Below are positions 55,909 to 64,000 of a stretch of DNA of 64,000 bases, piece after piece. The translations under genes were made by a program, and so were the position numbers. The stretch covers positions 40,031,632 to 40,095,631 of the forward strand of contig OX359246.1 of NCBI GenBank assembly GCA_947179485.1, written 5' to 3'. Source of the stretch: Allacma fusca. Lineage: Eukaryota > Arthropoda > Collembola > Symphypleona > Sminthuridae. Under the pieces are notes generated by a model. That model made no database searches. It saw only the letters and a program-made list of their open reading frames with translations, and was not told where the DNA came from. Positions within the stretch are counted from its first letter, which is position 1, and every line of letters begins with the position of its first letter.

Positions 55909-57344
55909 TCAAAACAGCATCCAGTTTTGGTACTCACCACCATTGGATTTGTGGGGGTACACGTCGCCATGGGAGTTGGCATCTAAAACTTGACCATAAG
56001 CAGCATTCACAAATTTCAGGTAAATTTTCCCTGGGCTGGTTCCTAAAGCCGTGACGATGTTCCAGTGGTAGTCTGAATTTTCTATAACGCTCTCAGGTGA
56101 CTTGGTACTTATTTCTAACTCCGGATCTTCCTTGCTATCAGGATCCTGAGGTATCCTAAATAAATTATGTTGGGCTGGCAATACCCTAACGTTGGAAGGT
56201 GTTGTTTCTAAGGTTTCATAAAAGAGTGTATCGTCTTCCGGAACCTTGTCTTTCCTGGCTAGTCCAAGAACTAAATTAGACTCAGTGTTTTTAATTAGGA
56301 ATAAACTTTTCCCAGGGATTGGGACAAAGTTCCAGGATCTAGTTGAAGCGTGATGGTCACTGATGGTTACGGCCTTTCCGTCCCTGAGGATCAAATCTCT
56401 CCCAGTTTTGGCTGACTTAAGGATTCTGTTCTCCTGTGTGAATATGTCCCTCACTATTTCCGGGAGCAAGGATAAGTCCAAATAAGAGGACTCGATTCTG
56501 TTGATTTCAGCACCTATGAGGATCAGTACTTGGCTGTCGTTTAAAGTGTCTTTGGAAATTTCCATGCTTTGTAGAAGTTTCCAAATCAGAACAATTCTTC
56601 CAGTTTCTGTTGATTGGCTGTTAATCAACGCCAGGATTTTTTCTGTAGGGTAAGGCTTCTGCTTCAGAAAATCCTTCAGGGTTGAAATATCCTCTAAATG
56701 CTTGCTAGTAATAGAAAAGTCTGGTTGTTGGGAATGGTTGGAGTAAAGCGTGTTCATCCTTTCCAGGAGCTGATGGTTAGCTTCCGTAACGTTAATAATT
56801 TGTTCCTGGATCTGGATGAACTTTCTCACCGTGTTTTGACTTCCTCGTAATTGATTTTCAATTAAGAACATTTTCAAATCCGCCACTTCACTTTCTTCAT
56901 CAATCCCAGCGTCTGTGGATAATTTGGATACGATTTCTTCTCGCAGACTTTCCATCGCCGGAATCAGCTGCTTCAAGGTTTGGAGGTACATTTCTTCTTT
57001 CTTCTTGTGCATATTTGTGTTGAGTTGGGCTTCATACGATTCCGGGGGTACAAGGAGATTATCCTTTAATGCAGGATCAGTCTTAGTATCCAAAATTGTT
57101 TGTGGGAAGGCGCTGGCATGCTCCTGGCAGAGAAGAAGAATCATTGCAAGAATGCAATGAGGAGCTAACGTGCTTCTTGTAATCTGAAAAATGTCAAGAA
57201 TAAATTTGACAAATTATTTTTATTGCATGTAAATAATTTTTAAACATGATAGACATTTTCGTAATCAGTAATTATGAAAGGACACATAATCACGCGCACG
57301 TGCACAAACGGAGAAACATGAGAAATGCTTGTGAACCTTACCAT
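55909..57344 (-). CDS. Secreted helical protein with ricin-type beta-trefoil end, 425 aa
   Basis: The first exon contributes only the ATG (57344-57342) before a donor GTAAGG; exon 2 runs 57183-55909, total 426 codons. The joined start gives a good signal peptide (cleavage near QEHASA). The N-terminal ~230 residues are helical and Leu/Glu-rich. The C-terminal ~170 residues look like a ricin-type beta-trefoil (RSWNFVPI; VNAAYGQVLDANSHG; YQNWMLF with the Q-x-W signature). Such domains bind sugars, so an extracellular lectin is likely. It reads away from the pacifastin gene. Confidence 0.7.
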
Positions 57345-58743
57345 TTTGAGTCTGAAGTTCCAAAATTTGTTCCCTATAGCTTCCCTTCTACAAATATAAG
57401 AAATCAAAATAATTGGGTACGATGTGAATACTTGTAGAAATTAATTATGAATGGTCTTATAGAAGCTGGATTTTCAATTTATACTCAGCATATGTACTTG
57501 CTGCAAAAAAAAATAAGCTAAGAAAAAATTCTGGACTTTTCCAACTATACTTCTTAAACAATTCAGACCCACGTCATAATCTTTCACAATTATTCTGAGG
57601 AAGGGTTAAAAAACGCAGTTCAATAGGGATGCTTACTTTGTAATGAATATTCAAAGAAATTTACAGACGAAATCTATGACATCATAACTTATTGTTCGCT
57701 GTTTTATTGTTATACATATATACACTGCTACTAACTGTAAGTATACATATATGTACATATCTGCATAGAATTATAACACATGGCATAATTATTGAGTAAT
57801 TGAGTACATACAATTTAACATACATATACTTACACAGCCCACAGCAACACTTAAAACTTGTTTCAGATTTGACGAACGTGCATTCTCTGTACTGTTTGTC
57901 AATTCAAGATTTTTGTCGCTTATAAGGAAATCATTTGCATTGTGCATATGTGCCAGTACTAGACACTGCCCTTTGAATAATGTAGCGGTCATTTATGTAC
58001 ATATGAAATTATTGTAGCTATCCGGTCATTTGTTGTCTTCCATTTCTAATTGAGTGCATCAGAATTGAACAGCCTGTATTTTGACTTTGTAATGATTTGT
58101 GTCCAATAAGCTATGAAACCGCTAATTCCGGGGAAGAATCTTAAAACTCTTGGTAGTTATTGAGCTGACTAAAAATAGGTTTTAAGAGTAAAAGAGGATT
58201 TTATATTTATTCAAGTGTTCAAATTAACTTAAAAATAATACAGAAAAAAATATGCACACATTTTATCTTAGAATCTGAACCAAACTCTTTGGGGCACTGT
58301 AAAAAATTGGCTTATATGTACATACAGCACCTCATACCTTATCATACCTCTTACACATCAATTAAATTGTCATCAGACTGTATTGACATTTTGTGTAAAT
58401 CATAGGATCGTATTATTTACCACATATTTTCAAATTTTTTCTTTTATTGCAATAAGGGGATTTATTTGCCAAAACTCAGGCCATTGCCGTCATTTCGGGA
58501 TCAAATCTGTTCATGTCTCATATACTAACCGCAAATGTACTGATTTAGTTGACTCACACAACATTGGAAACAACCCATGGCCCAGATTTCAGAAGTCACA
58601 GTAACTTATGTATGATAAGTAACTCATGATGCTGTCTGACTATTTAAATCTTTCAGACTCAAAATCCTTTCAGTCATCCAAAAGATCGCAGCGTATCCAT
58701 AGTGGTAGTATTTCCCGTAGTTGAAATTCTAATCAGACAAATC
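57345..58743. other. Intergenic gap
   Basis: No gene is seen. It should hold the divergent promoters of the lectin-like and pacifastin genes; TATGTACATA-type motifs occur near 57715-57760. Confidence 0.4.
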
Positions 58744-59063
58744 ATGTCGGCGACAAATTTCATTGTTGTTGCTTTAATCTTAAGTATGACATTTCTTGCT
58801 TCTGGAGATCCAAATCCGAAACCACAAAGTACATTGAAGTTGTTAGCCTGTCTATTGTGAATTTCAGTTTAGAATTTCGTGCTTCACTAAAATTTATTTT
58901 CATTAATACAGATATCGGATTTGGGCTACTTCCTGGCTTCTCATCTTGCAACAAGGGACAAGTTTACAAACCTGACGATTGTAACAGATGTATTTGCCGA
59001 GGGGGCAAATATTTTTGTACCTATCTGGCTTGTTTGGACGCTCCAATTAGCTTCGATAATTAG
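58744..59063 (+). CDS. Pacifastin-like protease inhibitor, two exons, 78 aa
   Basis: Exon 1 (58744-58828) encodes a signal peptide (MSATNFIVVALILSMTFLA), and exon 2 (58912-59063) joins in phase 1 to 79 codons. The mature part carries one six-Cys unit: SCNKGQVY, then DCNRCICRGG and FCTYLACL. This is the spacing of pacifastin light-chain inhibitors of serine proteases, secreted into arthropod haemolymph or gut. The usual CT pair before the reactive site is present (CTYLAC). A polyadenylation signal follows at 59115. Confidence 0.75.
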
Positions 59064-59114
59064 TATCTATGTAATTTCAGATTTCAGAGAAATGTTCGTA
59101 AGGAAATATGAATG

Positions 59115-59120
59115 AATAAA
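59115..59120 (+). promoter_or_regulatory. Polyadenylation signal AATAAA
   Basis: Lies about 50 nt after the stop codon of the pacifastin-like gene. Confidence 0.6.
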
Positions 59121-59336
59121 GTTATTATAAAGGTCCACAATGCATTTAACTTGTAGCACCTCACACAATCGTCATGAAACTTCCACATATTTAGTGATTA
59201 ATGACACAAACGTGTAGGTTGGAATGAAATTACGCCGTTGTATTTTTAGTGCATATTATGGGCAGGCGAAATTTATATTTATTATATGTTTCTTTTATTT
59301 TACCATAAACTGTACGTATTACAATCCGAATTCCAG

Positions 59337-59467
59337 TTTATTGTACTCCGCCCATCAAGTGTGCAGTCTGCTGTAATAATTCGTTTGATGGATTGAACAC
59401 TTGTGTTTGCAATAAAAAAGGCTGGCAGAAGTATTGCATAAAGTTGTTCTTTAGAATCTTGTTTTGA
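59337..59467 (+). pseudogene. Second pacifastin-like Cys-rich exon, 5' part missing
   Basis: After the acceptor ATTCCAG a frame encodes CAVCCNNSFDGLNTCVCNKK, then KYC and a stop at 59465-59467. The NTCVC core and Cys spacing resemble the exon of the neighbouring inhibitor, though one Cys position differs. No upstream exon with a signal peptide was found, so it is either a relic of a tandem duplication or the last exon of a gene whose start I missed. Confidence 0.45.
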
Positions 59468-59623
59468 ATTTATATTACGTTTCTTTAAATGTGTACCATA
59501 TCGTTGTCGTTACTTCATTTATTAAATATTGATTAAGAAGTGGAATGCGGACATTCCTTGAGCCTTGACATTTGAGTATATAAATAAAGTAACGTTTTTA
59601 ATGTTTGGAGTAACTATAGCTAA

Positions 59624-59956
59624 CTACTTGCTGGACTTGGTCTTATAGTGGGATTGATGTACGCGTAACATGTAGTTTCTAGTCTCTCTAGCATTTATTT
59701 TTAAGCAGTAAGCTACAGGGTGTAATTGACTTTCTGACGTGAGAACAAAAATGTAAATCAACATAAGCATAGGAACCATTATCGGAAACAATGCATTTGG
59801 TGTAAATGTAATGCATTTAAGTGACATAAAGCAATTAATCAAGAGAATGTTACCACTCCAAAACATCTGTAATAAAATAAAATAATAATGCAATTTGGGT
59901 AGACTTTGTAATGGCTCGTGTACATTGTATAACCTTCCAAATGTAGTTTTATTCAA
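59624..59956 (-). pseudogene. Chemoreceptor exon fragment, 110 aa
   Basis: Hydrophobic segments (MFWSGNILLINCFMSL and MVPMLMLIYIFVL) and their spacing resemble exon 2 of the receptor at 53294-54539. The frame ends at a TAG at 59626-59624. No first exon was found within the following 2 kb, which holds another gene on the opposite strand, so this is probably a duplicated fragment. Confidence 0.4.
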
Positions 59957-60254
59957 AACGTAATTACCCGTGTTTTGTGACGATGAATTGAAACGAATTC
60001 TTTAATCTGACGCATGTTTGAATGGACTTGTGGTTTTGAAACAATGACTAATTCTGGCGCATTTTTTCTTCAAATGATATAAAATGTCAATTTAAATTAT
60101 TAGCGCTATTTTAACCATGAATTTTTTCTTCGAGGGATTAAATTTATAAAAATTACCAACTTTCACGGTATAAAAGCAAACTTTCTGGAGGATTCCATGA
60201 GGTATTTCTGGTTCTCATTTCAAACAAGATACGCGGTCCATAAAAATTGAAGAT

Positions 60255-61998
60255 ATGGCTAATAAACGGGTTCTTCTTGGGACGTTGTTGTTGTTTGCAG
60301 TTTTGGCAGGTACAGTGGCAAGGAGTTAAAATAAATATCTATGCTTTGTTTTACATTGTTTAATAATACCAAAAATGTCGGTCTTACTTTCCAGACATGG
60401 GATTTGCGAGACCACCAGAAGACGGCCGTCGAGAGTATGAAAACGATAGTACTAACTATGGAGAGAACTCAGCACCTGCTGATTCTGCAGATAATTCGGC
60501 ACCTGCAGATTCTGGAGACAATTCGGCACCTGCAAATTCTGGAGATAATTCCTCTCCTGCAGATTCTGGAGATAATTCTGCACCTGCAAATTCAGGGGAC
60601 AATTCAGCACCAGCAGATTCTGGAGACAATTCGGCACCTGCAAACTCTGGAGACAATTCCGCACCTGCAGATTCCGGGGACAATTCTGCACCCGCAAATT
60701 CAGGAGATAACACTGCACCTGCAAATTCAGGGGACAATTCAGCACCAGCAGATTCTGGAGACAATTCCGCACCTGCAGATTCCGGGGACAATTCTGCACC
60801 CGCAAATTCAGGAGATAACTCTGCACCTGCAAATTCAGGGGACAATTCGGCACCAGCAGATTCTGGGGATAATTCGGCGCCTGCAAATTCTGGAGACAAT
60901 TCCGCACCTGCAGATTCCGGAGACAATTCTGCACCCGCAAATTCAGGAGATAACTCTGCACCTGCAAATTCAGGGGACAATTCGGCACCAGCAGATTCTG
61001 GGGATAATTCGGCGCCTGCAAATTCTGGAGACGATTCCGCACCCGCAAATTCAGGAGATAACTCTGCACCTGCAAATTCAGGGGAAAATTCGGCACCTGC
61101 AGATTCCGGCGATAGTTCTGCACCTGCAAGTTCCGGAGACAATTCATCGCCTGCAAATTCCGGAGACAATTCGGCACCTGCAGATTCTGGAGATAATTCA
61201 GCTCCTGCAAATTCCGGAGACAATTCCTCGCCTGCAAATTCCGGAGATAATTCGGCACCTGCGGATTCTGGAGATAATTCATCTCCTGCAAATTCCGGAG
61301 ATAATTCGGCACCTGCTGATTCTGGAGATAATTCAGCTCCTGCAAATTCCGGAGACAATTCCTCACCTGCAAATTCCGGAGATAATTCGGCACCTGCGGA
61401 TTCTGGAGATAATTCATCTCCTGCAAATTCCGGAGACAATTCCTCGCCTGCAAATTCCGGAGATAATTCGGCACCTGCGGATTCTGGAGATAATTCATCT
61501 CCTGCAAATTCCGGAGACAATTCCTCACCTGCAAATTCCGGAGATAATTCGGCACCTGCGGATTCTGGAGATAATTCATCTCCTGCAAATTCCGGAGACA
61601 ATTCCTCGCCTGCAAATTCTGGAGATAATTCAGCTCCTGCAAATTCCGAGGACAATTCCTCGCCTGCAAATTCCGGTGACAATTCTGCACCTGCTGATTC
61701 TGGAGATAATTCAGCCCCTGCAAATTCTGGAGACAATTCTGCACCTGCGAATTCTGGTGATAATTCCGCTCCTGCAGATTCGGGAGACAATGGTTCCCCT
61801 GCAAACTCTGAAGTCAACTCAGCTAGTCAAAATCCCAGTGAAAATGATGAAGCCTCAAATCCTACATCATCTACACCAGAAGGAGATTCTCAAGAATCTT
61901 CATCATCTAGTTCAACTGCTGAACCCGAAGATCCAGAACCAACACAGCCTATGAACTCAGATTCAGAAGGAGGTCCAACACCCCAGCCTGATGAGTAA
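60255..61998 (+). CDS. Secreted low-complexity protein with ~49 nine-residue repeats, 552 aa
   Basis: Exon 1 (60255-60309) encodes a signal peptide (MANKRVLLGTLLLFAVLA); exon 2 (60395-61998) joins in phase 1, total 553 codons. After a short non-repeat start, the protein is a tandem array of DNSAPANSG/DNSAPADSG/DNSSPANSG, then a Ser/Pro/Glu-rich tail. It contains no Cys, is acidic, and is rich in Ser, Asn, Asp, Pro and Ala. It is thus likely disordered and a good substrate for O-glycosylation, as in mucins, glues or cuticle proteins. Function is inferred from composition only. The repeat is 27 bp, so other frames and the opposite strand are also open by chance. Confidence 0.75.
60466..61800. 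repeat. 27-bp coding minisatellite
   Basis: About 49 units of a 27-bp repeat within exon 2. Larger blocks of two to four units recur with the same silent changes, showing recent block-wise expansion. Confidence 0.9.
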
Positions 61999-62560
61999 TC
62001 TGAGCCAGTTGAATCTGAGCCGCTATACTTTAAACAGGTGAAATGCTACACTAGAATATGGCCAGACTAATGTTGAATGATTTATGTAACCTACACCTTC
62101 CATTGCTTCGGTCTAGTTTGAAAATTGTTTATTAAAATCTTTCAATTTTCATATATCATACAAATTTCATAATATGGCGCAAATTTAAGAACAATTATCG
62201 TGTATTTTTTATCCAAGAATTAGTTTGTCGTGGAACATTAAAACATGATTCAAACGCTGAGCATAATAATTATTAAAATGGATTTACTACGACTAGATTT
62301 TAAAATATTAATGTTTTGAATAGTTCATGAAGTGGTAAAACTACCCGTTTTGCTGTTACGCTTTATTTTTATCGATAACTTCAGAATCACAGTATGAATA
62401 ATTGAGGTCATCAAAAAAGTTTCAATTGGTTGGAGTTACCTTATGAATATTTTCACTTCCTCATCCCCAAACCCAACTTTTGTTTAACTTTATGTTGTGC
62501 ATCTACATGCATACTTTATTACAATGGGTCTCCTACACTATATCAGTTGTAGCTTGAATA
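61999..62560. other. Intergenic gap
   Basis: No gene is seen; it holds the convergent 3' regions of the repeat protein and the glycosyltransferase. Confidence 0.4.
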
Positions 62561-64000
62561 TTATGAAATTTTAGACTTTTCTGACACAACTGATATCGCC
62601 CTTGATTTACAGAGCAAAGTAAGCCAAAATTTTATGGTCCAGATAATACCAGCAAATACTAGTATCACTGATAAAAATAAAAATCCCCACACATCCAAGG
62701 ACCGTTTCATCCACCATGGTTGATGCCGGCAGAAAGGTTTCAAAATATCCGTAACATTTCTATCATTTCGCAAAATAAACTCCGTCCACCAAACAGCAGT
62801 TTCAAGAGCAGCGACCGGACGTTCTCTGGAAGCTATGGACAGTATTTTAGCCATTTTAGCGTACCTGCGTATATTTCACAAAATGCCCCATTATTAAAAC
62901 CTTGTAATTTATTTTAAAATATTTTAAGCATTATAGGGTGTATGTAATTATTATAACCCGTTATTACCTTTTATCCTCCAGGAGTCTAGAAATAGCATCA
63001 CTAAGAACTTCACTGGTCATTCCATAAAGCTCAACTTCAATTCCATTCCCCATGACTCTGACTCTTTTTGCATTGTAATCTTGATCACCATTAACAGGAA
63101 TTATTATGACTGGAACTGCATTATAAATGGCCTCCTGAATGCTCACTTGACCCCCTTGCGTAATGAACCCTCGGATTCTAGGGTGGGCTAAAAATCAAAA
63201 TTAAAATATTACATGGTTTTTACTTTTTACAATTAGTTAGCCTGAAGTAATATTGCAATTTTCAACTATAGTAAATACTAAATTCACTTACCGAGGAGAA
63301 TCTTTTGGGGAATCCAAGGGAGAAGTAGTAAATTCTCAGGAATATTCTTTGGATGCACACCTTCCCATTTCCAAACAAATTGCAGCTTTGATTCCCTCAC
63401 GGCACTGAGGAAATTCTTAAGTAAATGTTCTGGCATTGAGGAAATTGATACGATGCTGCCAAAGCTAATGTACATGAATCCTTCATCTCCTCCCGCATTA
63501 ATAAAAGTGTTTAATTCCTATTTATGCAAAGACAATATTAATATAACCAATGCCATTTTATAAATTGGGAATTCCTCGAGAAAAATATTAATAGTCCTTG
63601 AAAATCTCACTTGTGACAGAGCCCCATGTTGCTCTGTTAAGTGCATTCCTCCCACAGAAATTACAAAAGGTGGTAAAGATCTTGGGAACTGGTCGGAGTA
63701 GTGAATGTTCATGAATATTAACTGCTCCGAAGTAATCACGTCATGGATCGGCGGCATCCCTTCAACGTCCAGGTAATCCCTCACTAGTCTGTCGATCCGG
63801 GGAAGGTAATAATTGTAGTAGTTGTAATACCATGACAGGAATGATATCTCAGTTGAAGCTCTCTCGTAAAAAGACATTTCACGAGTTTCATAGTGAACAT
63901 CAAAACTAGGGATCCAGGAGGACTCAATGGGAATTCCGTAAGAGTAGCTATCCCAAGCAATCAAACAGCCAATCCCTGAGTAGCTCACGACCTTGGATTG
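62561..64000 (-). CDS. UDP-glycosyltransferase, 3' part (four exons, runs off the right edge)
   Basis: Exons 64000-63611, 63517-63292, 63187-62968 and 62864-62561 join in frame to 379 residues plus stop. The sugar-donor region shows YISFGSIVS, VWKWEG, LPWIPQ, LLAHPRIRGFITQGG and PVNGDQDYNA, the UGT signature of the GT1 family. The usual His of ITHGG is Gln here. A Trp-rich segment (HQPWWMKRSLD) and a membrane helix (FLFLSVILVFAGIIWTI) with a basic tail end the protein, typical of ER-anchored detoxifying UGTs that add sugars to lipophilic compounds. The N-terminal acceptor-binding half is outside the window. Confidence 0.88.

Noticed and set aside
60452..61817. Long open frames on the minus strand and a second plus-strand frame across the nine-residue repeat
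   Set aside because: The repeat is 27 bp, a multiple of three, so any frame without a stop in one unit stays open throughout. Only the frame with the spliced signal peptide is credible.

Overview
The window is an AT-rich stretch of an arthropod nuclear genome. A springtail (Collembola) is my best guess, inferred from short phase-consistent introns (about 60-110 nt), a chemoreceptor-like seven-pass protein, a UDP-glycosyltransferase, a pacifastin-like inhibitor, and dense small transposons and minisatellites. The species cannot be fixed from sequence alone.

Two related endogenous DNA-virus elements of the Maverick/Polinton-adintovirus kind dominate the window. They carry the F54H12.2/F54H12.3-type capsid and integrase genes. 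Element 2 (32723-51249) looks complete and undamaged. Fourteen genes lie on the minus strand: membrane protein, protein-primed type DNA polymerase B, packaging ATPase, a small helical protein, a basic protein, retrovirus-like integrase, an unknown protein, a large structural protein, a basic core protein, the capsid-like protein, an adenain-like cysteine protease, a Cys/His-rich ORF plus SF1 helicase, a Cys-rich membrane protein, and a zinc-binding protein with an acidic tail. One multi-exon coiled-coil gene lies on the plus strand at the right end. Several of these genes are interrupted by spliceosomal introns whose removal gives exact open frames. Element 1 (1-14808, cut off by the left window edge) is a diverged sister. 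It shares the integrase, structural, core, capsid, membrane, polymerase, helicase, unknown, zinc-binding and Cys-rich membrane genes, but the order is rearranged and most genes carry frame changes and stop codons.

Between the elements (14.8-32.7 kb) is gene-poor DNA. It holds a decayed gene built from repeated micro-exons (15.4-17.8 kb) and a second decayed copy of its terminal exon at 26.4 kb. A 238-bp MITE with a perfect 8-bp target duplication sits inside that gene. There is also a small secreted-protein gene with one stop, a dead pogo/Tigger transposase, a 1.29-kb non-autonomous hAT-like element and several minisatellites.

Right of element 2 (51.3-64 kb) is ordinary host sequence: a C2H2 zinc-finger exon remnant, a chemoreceptor gene and a chemoreceptor fragment, a secreted ricin-type lectin-like protein, a pacifastin-like inhibitor with a nearby second Cys-rich exon, a secreted protein made of about 49 copies of a nine-residue repeat, and the 3' part of a UDP-glycosyltransferase gene that runs off the right edge.
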